From: Planctomycetota bacterium
GTDB taxonomy: Bacteria; Planctomycetota; UBA1135; UBA2386
Length of the DNA: 5,241 nt
NCBI GenBank assembly: GCA_947455805.1
Contig: CANGSN010000253.1
Span: 1 to 5,241, forward strand
Direction: 5' to 3'
Part shown: piece by piece, positions 1 through 5,241 of the stretch
Numbering within the stretch: the first letter of the stretch is position 1
Layout: every line of letters starts with the position of its first letter
The notes under the pieces: generated by a model
Seen by the model: only the letters and a program-made list of their open reading frames with translations
The model's database searches: none
What the model was told of the DNA's origin: nothing
Made by a program: the position numbers and the translations under genes

Positions 1-2506
1 CAGCTACCGCGTGCGCGGCCACGTGCTGGCCGACCTCGACCCGCTGAAGTTCGAGCCGGGCGACTGGCCCGAGCTCGACATGTCGACCTACGGGCTGACG
101 ATCTGGGACAAGGAGCGCACGTTCTACAGCGACGGCGTGACGAAGAAGCCGCTGGCGACGCTGCGCGAGATCCAGGAGACGCTGCATCTCACGTACTGCC
201 GCCACGTCGGCGCCGAGTTCATGCACATCGCCGACCAGGAGCAACGGCACTGGTTGCGCGAGCGCATGGAGGGCAATCGCAACGAAGAGGCGCTGAGCCC
301 GGCGGTGCAGCTGCAGATCCTCGACAAGCTGGTCGAGGCGGAAGCGTTCGAGCAGTTCCTGCACACGCGCTTCGTCGGCCACAAGCGCTTCTCGCTGGAA
401 GGCGGCGAGACGCTGATCCCGGTGCTCGATGCGCTGCTGCACCGCGCCAGCGAGCTCGGCACCCAGCGCGCCGTGCTCGGCATGGCGCACCGCGGCCGCC
501 TGAACGTGCTGGCGCACGTGCTGAAGAAGCCGATCACCAAGATCTTCGGCGAGTTCGAGGGCTTCCTCGATCCGTCGATGACGCAGGGCTCCGGCGATGT
601 GAAGTACCATCTCGGCGCCACCGCCGACTATCCGACCGCCGACGGCCGGAGTGTTTCGCTCGAGCTGGCGTGCAACCCGAGCCACCTCGAAGCCGTCGAC
701 CCGGTGGTCGAGGGCATGGCGCGCGCGCGCCAGGACCAGCTGCAGCAGGCTGCGCCGCATGCCGAGGCGCCGGCACACGCCGCGTGGAACCACGTGCTGC
801 CGATCCTCATCCACGGCGACGCGGCGTTCGCCGGCCAGGGCGTCGTGTTCGAGACGGCGCAGATGTCGCAGCTGCACGGCTACCGCACCGGCGGCACGAT
901 CCACATCGTCGTCAACAACCAGATCGGCTACACGACGGCGCCGCACGACTCGCGCAGCACGCCGTTCTGCAGCGACGTGGCGAAGGCGATCCAGGCGCCG
1001 GTGTTCCACGTCAACGGCGACGACCCGCTCGCCGCGGTGCGCATGGTGCGGCTGGCGATGGAGTATCGCGCGCGCTTCCACCGCGACGTCGTGATCGACA
1101 TCGTCTGCTACCGCCGCCACGGCCACAACGAAGGCGACGAGCCGAGCTACACGCAGCCGCTGCTCTACCAGCAGATCGAGAAGCACCCGACGGTGCGCAA
1201 GCAGTACCAGCAGTTCTTGATCCGCGCCGGCGTGTTGAAGGCCGAAGAACTCGCCGGCTACGACCAGAAGGTTCAGCAGCACCTGAAGCAGGCGCTCGAC
1301 ACGGTGCGCGCGACCGAAGCACCGCCGTACGTGATGCCGGCGCCGACCGACGACCACGAGTGGCAGCCGGTGGTGCCGGCGGTGCCATTGACGACGCTGC
1401 AGCAGCTGAACCAGAAGCTGCTCGAGTGGCCGGCCGACTTCACGCCGCACCCGAAGGTGAAGGGTGTACTGCTGCGCCGCGCCGAGATGCTCGCCGGCAA
1501 GCAGCCGGTCGACTTCGCCACCGCCGAGACGCTGGCGTTCGCGTCGCTGGTCACCAGCGGCGTGCCGGTGCGCCTCGCCGGCCAGGACTGCGGCCGCGGC
1601 ACGTTCAGCCAGCGCCACGCGGCGCTCTACGACGCCACCGACGGCAAGCGCCACGTGGCGCTGAACCATCTGCAGCCGGGCCAGGCGCCGTTCGTCGTCG
1701 TCGACTCGCTGCTCAGCGAGGAGGCAGCACTCGGCTTCGAGTACGGCTACAGCACGACGACGCCGCACGGCCTCTTGTTGTGGGAGGCGCAGTTCGGCGA
1801 CTTCTGCAATGGCGCGCAGATCCAGATCGACCAGTTCCTCGCCGCCGGCGAGGCGAAGTGGAACCAGCAGAGCGGCCTCGTGATGCTGCTGCCGCACGGC
1901 TACGACGGCCAGGGCCCCGAGCACAGCAGCGCGCGCCTCGAGCGCTTCCTGCAGCTGTGCGCCGAGAACAACCTGCGCGTCGCCAACCCGTCGTGCGCCG
2001 GCAGCTACTTCCAGCTGCTGCGTGCGCAGGCGCTCGACGCCGACAAGAAGCCGCTGATCGTGATGACGCCGAAGAGCCTGCTGCGCCAGAAGGAGGCCGG
2101 CAGCGACGCGGCCGAACTCGCCGCCGGCGGCTTCACGCCGGTGCGCGACGACGCCTCGATCGCCGATCCGAAGCAGGTGCGTCGCGTCGTCTGCTCCTCG
2201 GGCAAGGTCTACTACGACCTGCTCGAAGCGCGCGGCGAGGATCGCAGCGTGGCGCTGGTGCGCGTCGAGCTGCTGTATCCGTTCCCGACCAGCGCGCTGC
2301 AGGCGCTGCGGCAGAAGTACGGCGCCGCCGAGTTCGTCTGGTGCCAGGAGGAGCCGGCCAACATGGGCGCCTGGACGTTCGTGCGCGATCGCTTCGCCTT
2401 CGCGAAGTGTTCGGCGCGGCGCGCGGCCGCCAGCCCGGCGACCGGTTCGTCGGTCAAGCACAAGGCCGAACAGGCGGCGCTGGTCGCCGCGGCGCTCGCT
2501 CGCTGA
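1..2506 (+). CDS. sucA: 2-oxoglutarate dehydrogenase E1 component (thiamine diphosphate-dependent), 5'-truncated by window edge
   Basis: E1 decarboxylates 2-oxoglutarate with thiamine diphosphate and passes the succinyl group to lipoyl-E2 in the TCA cycle. The frame is open from the first base (first full codon at 2), giving 834 visible residues; E. coli SucA has 933, so about 100 or more N-terminal residues lie outside. The visible part opens with RVRGHVLADLDPL, then (numbering from nt 2) FSLEGGE at 130, GMAHRGRLNVL with the active-site His at 163, NPSHLEAVDP, the ThDP/Mg motif GDA at 272 with the NN pair at 305-306, CYRRHGHNEGDEPS, GPEHSSARLE with its His at 641, YPFP at 759 and CQEEPANMGAW from 781. 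The wording recalls the E1 module of fused Kgd/OdhA-type enzymes, so an E2-like domain could lie upstream; this is inference. No sucB follows. The C-terminal stretch before ASPATG looks about 6 residues short of relatives. The next gene starts 7 nt after the stop. Confidence 0.96.
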   Translation, partial: SYRVRGHVLADLDPLKFEPGDWPELDMSTYGLTIWDKERTFYSDGVTKKPLATLREIQETLHLTYCRHVGAEFMHIADQEQRHWLRERMEGNRNEEALSPAVQLQILDKLVEAEAFEQFLHTRFVGHKRFSLEGGETLIPVLDALLHRASELGTQRAVLGMAHRGRLNVLAHVLKKPITKIFGEFEGFLDPSMTQGSGDVKYHLGATADYPTADGRSVSLELACNPSHLEAVDPVVEGMARARQDQLQQAAPHAEAPAHAAWNHVLPILIHGDAAFAGQGVVFETAQMSQLHGYRTGGTIHIVVNNQIGYTTAPHDSRSTPFCSDVAKAIQAPVFHVNGDDPLAAVRMVRLAMEYRARFHRDVVIDIVCYRRHGHNEGDEPSYTQPLLYQQIEKHPTVRKQYQQFLIRAGVLKAEELAGYDQKVQQHLKQALDTVRATEAPPYVMPAPTDDHEWQPVVPAVPLTTLQQLNQKLLEWPADFTPHPKVKGVLLRRAEMLAGKQPVDFATAETLAFASLVTSGVPVRLAGQDCGRGTFSQRHAALYDATDGKRHVALNHLQPGQAPFVVVDSLLSEEAALGFEYGYSTTTPHGLLLWEAQFGDFCNGAQIQIDQFLAAGEAKWNQQSGLVMLLPHGYDGQGPEHSSARLERFLQLCAENNLRVANPSCAGSYFQLLRAQALDADKKPLIVMTPKSLLRQKEAGSDAAELAAGGFTPVRDDASIADPKQVRRVVCSSGKVYYDLLEARGEDRSVALVRVELLYPFPTSALQALRQKYGAAEFVWCQEEPANMGAWTFVRDRFAFAKCSARRAAASPATGSSVKHKAEQAALVAAALAR

Positions 2507-2508
2507 GG
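2505..2508 (+). promoter_or_regulatory. Ribosome binding site overlapping the sucA stop codon
   Basis: GAGG overlaps the sucA TGA (2504-2506) and lies 5 nt before the ATG at 2514. The arrangement supports the chosen start of the exported protein and suggests translation coupled to sucA. The spacing is at the short end of normal. Confidence 0.5.
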
Positions 2509-2513
2509 CGGCC

Positions 2514-3116
2514 ATGCAGCGCTCCTTCGCCTTGTCGCTGCTGCTCGCCGGCGCCGCGATCTGCGGCGTCGCCATGTGGTCGAGCAACGCCCGCAGCGAG
2601 GTGCGTGCGCAAGCGCAGCAGGCGCGGCCGGTCGTCGTCGAGGTGGTCCCGCACGGCGAAGAGGTGCTGGCCCGGGCGCTGCTGTTGCTGCTGTCGCAGA
2701 CGCAGCGCAACGCGGCCGTGCTCGGCGAACGGCCGGAGCCGGCGTTCCTGCTGCAGCGCGCGGTGTCGCCGACGGTGATCGTCGCCGGCCGCGGCGTGCG
2801 CCATGCCGACCTGCCGCCGCCGGCGCAGGCGGTGCTGCTGCGGCTGGTCGAACAGTGCGCCGGGCGATGCCGCGGCGCCGACGTCGGCACGGCTCTGGCG
2901 GTGGCTGGGCGCGGTCGCAGCGAGTTGTCGTTCGCATTCGCCGGCGGCGATGCGCTCGGCGGCCCCTGCTACGTGCGCCTGCACGGCGAAGGCTTCGTCG
3001 CCGAGTGGCTGCGCACGCAGGCCGGACGCGAGCATGCGGTGTGGCGCGACTTCGCGGCCGACGCCAAGGAGCCGTGGCTCGGCACCCGCGTCGCCGGCGA
3101 ACTCGGCGGCCGCTGA
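2514..3116 (+). CDS. Exported or membrane-anchored protein with DUF3500-like C-terminal half
   Basis: This 200-residue protein begins with a short basic n-region (MQR) and a hydrophobic run at about 5-22, a Sec signal peptide or signal anchor; SNA at 24-26 is a possible cleavage site. The cysteine at 17 follows AAI, so it is not a good lipobox. Family resemblance, from memory: LSQTQR at 60-65 and GRGVRHADLPPPAQAVLL at about 92-109 recall the DUF3500 'L(S/T)..QR' and 'GL...MT.AQR..L' segments. LSFAFAGG (138-145), YVRLHGEGFVAEW (153-165) and HAVWRDF (174-180) recall the family's 'L.FAWAGG', 'Y.RI.GP.FLIE' and 'H.H.VWRD' segments. Typical DUF3500 proteins run to about 300 residues or more, so this would be a short, divergent member. 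The family has no firm biochemical role known to me. It is probably co-transcribed with sucA, but its envelope location gives no obvious link to the TCA cycle. An orphan exported protein is the alternative. Confidence 0.8.
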   Translation: MQRSFALSLLLAGAAICGVAMWSSNARSEVRAQAQQARPVVVEVVPHGEEVLARALLLLLSQTQRNAAVLGERPEPAFLLQRAVSPTVIVAGRGVRHADLPPPAQAVLLRLVEQCAGRCRGADVGTALAVAGRGRSELSFAFAGGDALGGPCYVRLHGEGFVAEWLRTQAGREHAVWRDFAADAKEPWLGTRVAGELGGR

Positions 3117-3126
3117 ACCGCGCGCA

Positions 3127-3732
3127 TCAGCCGACGTGTTGCGCGACGAACGCCGCCGCGCTGTCGATCGCCGTCTGCAGGTGGCCCGCGGCCGAGTGCC
3201 CGCTGCGCTGGCGCGGCACCAGCGAGTGGTCGCCGTCGGCGAACCACTGCACGTTGATCGTCTTCGCCAGCGCGTAGCCGGGGACCTCGTCGCGCGTGCC
3301 GAACTCGTCGCGCTCGCCTTGCAGGATCAGCGTTGGCGTGCGCAGCCCGGCGAGATGCGCGGTGCGCAGCTTCGTCGGCTCGTCGGGCGGATGGAACGGA
3401 TAGCCGAACACGACCACCGCGGGCACCGCCAGTTCGTCGGCGAGCATCGTCGCCACGCGACCGCCCATCGACTTGCCGGCCAGCGCGACCTTGCCGGCGC
3501 CGCAGCCGGCGACGACCTCGCGCATGGCGGCCTGCAGCACCGGCATGCGATCGGGCGCGCGCTTGCCGGCGGTGCGGTAGGGGAAGTCGAAGCGCACGAC
3601 GCGGAAGCCGCGGGCGGCGAGGCCGCGCGCGACGGTCGCCAGGAACGGATGGTCCATGCCGGCCCCGGCCCCGTGCGCCAGCACGATCGTCGTGCGCGCC
3701 GCCGCCGGGCCGTCGACCTGCGTCGCGATCAT
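3127..3732 (-). CDS. KANL3/Tex30-like alpha/beta hydrolase (COG3571-type)
   Basis: A complete small alpha/beta hydrolase of 201 residues, starting at ATG 3732-3730. It shows the oxyanion-region LAHGAGAGMDHPF (His20), the nucleophile elbow GKSMGGR with Ser88, the acid turn LQGERDEFG with likely catalytic Asp142, and ADGDHSL with His169. The Ser-Asp-His triad therefore looks intact. The HGAGAGMDHPF and KSMGGR signatures and the lack of a large lid domain match the KANL3/Tex30-like (dienelactone-hydrolase-related) group; substrates of the bacterial members are mostly unknown. There is no signal peptide, so it should be cytosolic. The frame stays open upstream to 4149, but an earlier start would run through the thioesterase gene. 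A GGAG at 3744-3741, 8 nt upstream, and the ATGA overlap with the thioesterase stop both support this start and point to translational coupling. Confidence 0.88.
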   Translation of the reverse strand: MIATQVDGPAAARTTIVLAHGAGAGMDHPFLATVARGLAARGFRVVRFDFPYRTAGKRAPDRMPVLQAAMREVVAGCGAGKVALAGKSMGGRVATMLADELAVPAVVVFGYPFHPPDEPTKLRTAHLAGLRTPTLILQGERDEFGTRDEVPGYALAKTINVQWFADGDHSLVPRQRSGHSAAGHLQTAIDSAAAFVAQHVG

Positions 3733-4139
3733 GGCTGCTGCTCCATCTGCAGGAACGTGAACGTGCCGCGGGCGACGAGCCGTTCGCCCTGGTGCACGTG
3801 GCTGTCGACGACGAGCAGCGTGCGGCCGCCCTTGACCAGCGTCGCGATCGCGCGCAGGTCGCCGCCGCTGCCGCGCGCCGGCCGCAGGAAGTGCATGCTG
3901 CAGTCGGTTCCCGTCATCGTGCGGCCCGCCGGCAGCTCGGGCCACAGGAGCCACACCGCGGCGGCGTCGGCCAGCGCCGTCAGCAGGCCACCCTGCACGA
4001 GGCCGGCCTCCTGCAGCAGGTCGTCGCGCATCGGCAGCACGACTTCGGCGCGTTCGCGCGAACGGGCGACAAGCTGCATCCCGAGCAGGCGGTTGCACGG
4101 GGTGCGCGCGAACACGGCGGCGGCTTCGGAGGCGTCCAC
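3729..4139 (-). CDS. PaaI-like hotdog-fold acyl-CoA thioesterase
   Basis: With the GTG start at 4139-4137 this is a 136-residue single hotdog domain, the usual size for PaaI/YdiI-type thioesterases that hydrolyse acyl- or aryl-CoA in the cytosol. The order fits the family: ARTPCNRLLGMQLV at 11-24 (N-terminal helix and first strand), then the active-site loop and central helix LLQEAGLVQGGLLTALADAAA at 41-61 with the conserved Asp58, then MHFLRPA (82-88) and the closing strands through GTFTFLQM. The usual HGG of this loop is QGG here (Gln49). No clear Shine-Dalgarno precedes the GTG. The only other upstream in-frame start I would consider is ATG 4220-4218, giving 163 residues with an Arg/Ala-rich extension that does not resemble the family. 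The stop overlaps the hydrolase start (ATGA), so the two form one operon. The substrate cannot be told from sequence. Confidence 0.85.
   Translation of the reverse strand: MDASEAAAVFARTPCNRLLGMQLVARSRERAEVVLPMRDDLLQEAGLVQGGLLTALADAAAVWLLWPELPAGRTMTGTDCSMHFLRPARGSGGDLRAIATLVKGGRTLLVVDSHVHQGERLVARGTFTFLQMEQQP
3741..3744 (-). promoter_or_regulatory. Ribosome binding site for the alpha/beta hydrolase
   Basis: GGAG on the minus strand, 8 nt before the hydrolase ATG and inside the last codons of the thioesterase gene. It decides the hydrolase start against the longer open frame. Confidence 0.55.
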
Positions 4140-4253
4140 GCGGGCCCACGCTAACGTCGACGCTCGCGGCGTCCAGGCCGCGCGCAGTGCCTCTCCCTGG
4201 TGCGATCGCTGCGCTTGCATGGCAACGCGCGGTGCCGTTCGCTTGCCGGCCGC
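4140..4253. other. Divergent intergenic region between the thioesterase operon and the DapA-family operon
   Basis: These 114 nt separate two divergent units and must carry promoters for both if the chosen starts are right. I see no convincing sigma70 -35/-10 pair on either strand. It holds a 6-bp perfect hairpin (CGCGGC 4165-4170, GCCGCG 4177-4182), the palindromes CGTCGACG (4155-4162) and GCGATCGC (4202-4209), and the inverted repeat listed separately. Such short GC palindromes are expected by chance in DNA this GC-rich. Confidence 0.6.
4211..4230. promoter_or_regulatory. Imperfect inverted repeat, candidate operator
   Basis: GCGC-TTGC and GCAA-c-GCGC flank a 3-nt ATG centre, giving 8 paired positions with one bulged base. 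The inner TTGC/GCAA arms (4215-4218 and 4222-4225) are less GC-rich than their surroundings. It lies 24 nt before the DapA-family start in the divergent region, a plausible place for a regulator to act on both units. No regulator gene is in the window, and the match to any known operator is unproven. Confidence 0.25.
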
Positions 4254-5159
4254 ATGAGCGCCTCGCCGTTCCGCCACGTCCTGCCCGCGATCACCACGCC
4301 GTTCCGCGTCGACGACAGCGTCGACCACGAGTTCCTCGGCAAGCACGCGCGCTGGCAGATGGCAGCCGGTTGCCGCGGCGTGATCCCGCTTGGTTCGCTC
4401 GGCGAAGGGGCGACGCTCGACCACGACGAGAAGGTCGCGATCCTGCGCACCCTGGTCGCGGCGTGCGGCGACGCGCCGGTGCTGCCCGGCATCGCGGCGC
4501 TCAGCACGCGGCAGGCGGTGGCGCTGGCGAAGGCGGCCGAACAGGCCGGTTGCCGCGGGCTGATGGTGCTGCCCGCCTACGTGCACAAGGGCGAGCTGCG
4601 CGAAGCGATCGGCCACGTCGGCGCGGTGCTGCAGTCGACGAAGTTGCCGTGCATGCTCTACAACAACCCGCCGGCCTACGGCACCGACTTCACGCCGCCG
4701 GCGATCGCCGAACTGGCGCAGCGGCATGCGAACCTGGTCGCGGTCAAGGAATCGAGCGGCGACGCGCGCCGCGTGACCGCGATCAAGGCGCTGGTCGGTG
4801 ACCGCCTCGACGTGCTGGTCGGCATGGACGACATGGTCGTCGAAGGCGTCGCCGCCGGCGCCGTCGGCTGGGTCGCGGGCCTCGTCAACGCCTTCCCGCG
4901 CGCGTCGGTGCGACTGTTCGAGCTGGCGAGTGCTGGCCAGCGGGACCAGGCCGCGGCGTTGTATCGCTGGTTCCTGCCGTTGCTGCGTCTCGACACCGTG
5001 CCGGAATTCGTGCAGCTGATCAAGCTGGTGCAGAACCTGGTCGGCCAGGGGGACGAACGGGTGCGCGCGCCGCGCACCGTGACGCATGGTCCTCTGCGCG
5101 AGCAGGCGCTGGCGGTGATCCGCACGGCGCTGCAGAACCTGCCGGCGGAGGCCCGCTGA
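4254..5159 (+). CDS. DapA-superfamily lyase, probable 1-pyrroline-4-hydroxy-2-carboxylate deaminase (hydroxyproline catabolism)
   Basis: A 301-residue class I aldolase-like TIM barrel of the DHDPS/NAL superfamily, expected cytosolic. The ATG at 4254 puts the first strand, VLPAITTPF, where the family has it; GTG 4200 would add 18 Arg-rich residues. No clear Shine-Dalgarno is seen. The Schiff-base lysine is Lys165 (LVAVKESSGD) and the catalytic tyrosine Tyr136 (CMLYNNPPAYG). The GTTGE loop of E. coli DapA is GSLGE here (Ser48, Leu49), and DapA's Arg138 is Ala in YNNPPAYG. Losing that carboxylate-binding arginine argues against lysine biosynthesis. Features such as LVNAFP, YRWFLPLLRLDTVPEFVQ and SSGDARRVTA recall, from memory, DapA-like proteins in hydroxyproline clusters. 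There the enzyme deaminates pyrroline-4-hydroxy-2-carboxylate to 2-oxoglutarate semialdehyde. An aldehyde dehydrogenase overlapping the stop fits. Sugar-acid dehydratases feeding the same semialdehyde are the alternative. DapA superfamily: about 0.97; deaminase: about 0.6. Confidence 0.92.
   Translation: MSASPFRHVLPAITTPFRVDDSVDHEFLGKHARWQMAAGCRGVIPLGSLGEGATLDHDEKVAILRTLVAACGDAPVLPGIAALSTRQAVALAKAAEQAGCRGLMVLPAYVHKGELREAIGHVGAVLQSTKLPCMLYNNPPAYGTDFTPPAIAELAQRHANLVAVKESSGDARRVTAIKALVGDRLDVLVGMDDMVVEGVAAGAVGWVAGLVNAFPRASVRLFELASAGQRDQAAALYRWFLPLLRLDTVPEFVQLIKLVQNLVGQGDERVRAPRTVTHGPLREQALAVIRTALQNLPAEAR
5147..5151 (+). promoter_or_regulatory. Ribosome binding site for the aldehyde dehydrogenase
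   Basis: GGAGG inside the final codons of the DapA-family gene, 7 nt before the ATG at 5159. It is the strongest Shine-Dalgarno in the window and fixes the downstream start. Confidence 0.7.
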
Positions 5160-5241
5160 TGCCGTTGCGCGGCCAGCACGTCGTCGCCGGCGCGCTGCAG
5201 GACGGCAGCGGCGGCGAGGCGTTCACGGCGATGGATCCGCA
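5159..5241 (+). CDS. Aldehyde dehydrogenase N-terminus, probable 2-oxoglutarate semialdehyde dehydrogenase, 3'-truncated by window edge
   Basis: Only 27 codons are visible. The start MPLRGQHVVAG, followed by a Gly/Ser-rich turn and EAFTAMDP, matches the usual N-terminus of NAD(P)-dependent aldehyde dehydrogenases (G..(I/V)AG...F...(N/D)P). The GQH..AG wording recalls 2-oxoglutarate semialdehyde (2,5-dioxopentanoate) dehydrogenases. The ATG shares one base with the TGA of the DapA-family gene (TGATG) and has a good GGAGG 7 nt upstream, so the two are translationally coupled. In hydroxyproline, arabinose and glucarate pathways this enzyme oxidises the DapA-family product to 2-oxoglutarate, so the context supports that assignment. 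The catalytic Cys and Glu lie outside the window. Confidence in the superfamily is fair; the specific substrate is inferred from the neighbour. Confidence 0.72.
   Translation, partial: MPLRGQHVVAGALQDGSGGEAFTAMDP

Noticed and set aside
2520..2575. Lipoprotein signal in the exported protein (cysteine at residue 17).
   Set aside because: The residues before the cysteine are AAI; a lipobox needs a small residue at -1, so a Sec signal or anchor is more likely.
670..2778. 702-codon plus-strand open frame overlapping sucA.
   Set aside because: Composition is almost entirely Arg, Ala, Gly and Pro, typical of a shifted frame in GC-rich DNA; sucA in the other frame carries all the family motifs.
3733..4149. 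N-terminal extension of the hydrolase up to 4149 on the minus strand.
   Set aside because: It would overlap the whole thioesterase gene in another frame and is Arg/Pro-rich; the ATG at 3732 has a GGAG and matches the family's start.
4165..4182. Six-bp GC hairpin in the intergenic region as a terminator or riboswitch stem.
   Set aside because: No T-run follows and no conserved riboswitch core is seen; such stems are common by chance at this GC content.
4200..4253. Earlier GTG start at 4200 for the DapA-like protein.
   Set aside because: It adds 18 Arg-rich residues before the first barrel strand, which the family lacks, and has no Shine-Dalgarno upstream.
2803..4257. 484-codon plus-strand open frame opposite the hydrolase and thioesterase.
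   Set aside because: No recognisable domain and Arg/Ala-rich; both minus-strand genes beneath it have intact catalytic motifs.
4140..5087. Long minus-strand open frame running through the DapA-like gene into the thioesterase frame (452 codons in all).
   Set aside because: Only the part below about 4139 looks like a protein family. The rest is Arg/Gln/His-rich with no motifs and lies opposite a well-supported gene, as expected when GC-biased codons remove stops.
1..5241. Mobile element, CRISPR array, defence island or RNA gene.
   Set aside because: No repeats with regular spacing, transposase or integrase motifs, tRNA-like cloverleaf or composition shift were seen; the genes are ordinary metabolism.

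Overview
This is a compact, GC-rich (about 70% by eye) bacterial chromosomal window with almost no non-coding DNA. Gene content and very GC-biased third codon positions fit a free-living bacterium. The oxoglutarate dehydrogenase E1 resembles, from memory, the E1 module of the large E1/E2-type enzymes of Actinobacteria and several other GC-rich phyla more than the classic E. coli SucA, and no sucB follows it. Planctomycetota, Myxococcota, Acidobacteriota, Gemmatimonadota or a GC-rich proteobacterium are all possible; the phylum cannot be fixed from this window.

Layout. (1) Plus strand, 1-2506: the E1 component of 2-oxoglutarate dehydrogenase (sucA), cut at its 5' end by the window edge. It is followed after 7 nt by a small exported protein (2514-3116) whose C-terminal half resembles the DUF3500 family. 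(2) Minus strand, 4139-3127: a PaaI-like hotdog thioesterase and a small KANL3/Tex30-like alpha/beta hydrolase joined by a 4-nt ATGA overlap. This pair converges on the sucA unit with only 10 nt between the stop codons. (3) A 114-nt divergent intergenic region (4140-4253) with an imperfect inverted repeat that could be an operator. (4) Plus strand, 4254 to the window end: a DapA-superfamily lyase/deaminase and, overlapping its stop by one base, the start of an aldehyde dehydrogenase cut by the right edge.

How the genes may work together. The DapA-family gene keeps the Schiff-base lysine and the catalytic tyrosine but lacks the arginine that binds the substrate carboxylate in true dihydrodipicolinate synthase. 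Coupled to an aldehyde dehydrogenase, it best fits the last two steps of hydroxyproline (or sugar-acid) breakdown: formation of 2-oxoglutarate semialdehyde, then its oxidation to 2-oxoglutarate. That product is the substrate of the SucA enzyme at the other end of the window, so the two plus-strand units may be metabolically linked, though nothing shows co-regulation. The minus-strand pair is probably general ester/thioester hydrolysis with unknown substrates. I saw no RNA genes, mobile elements, CRISPR arrays or obvious foreign DNA.
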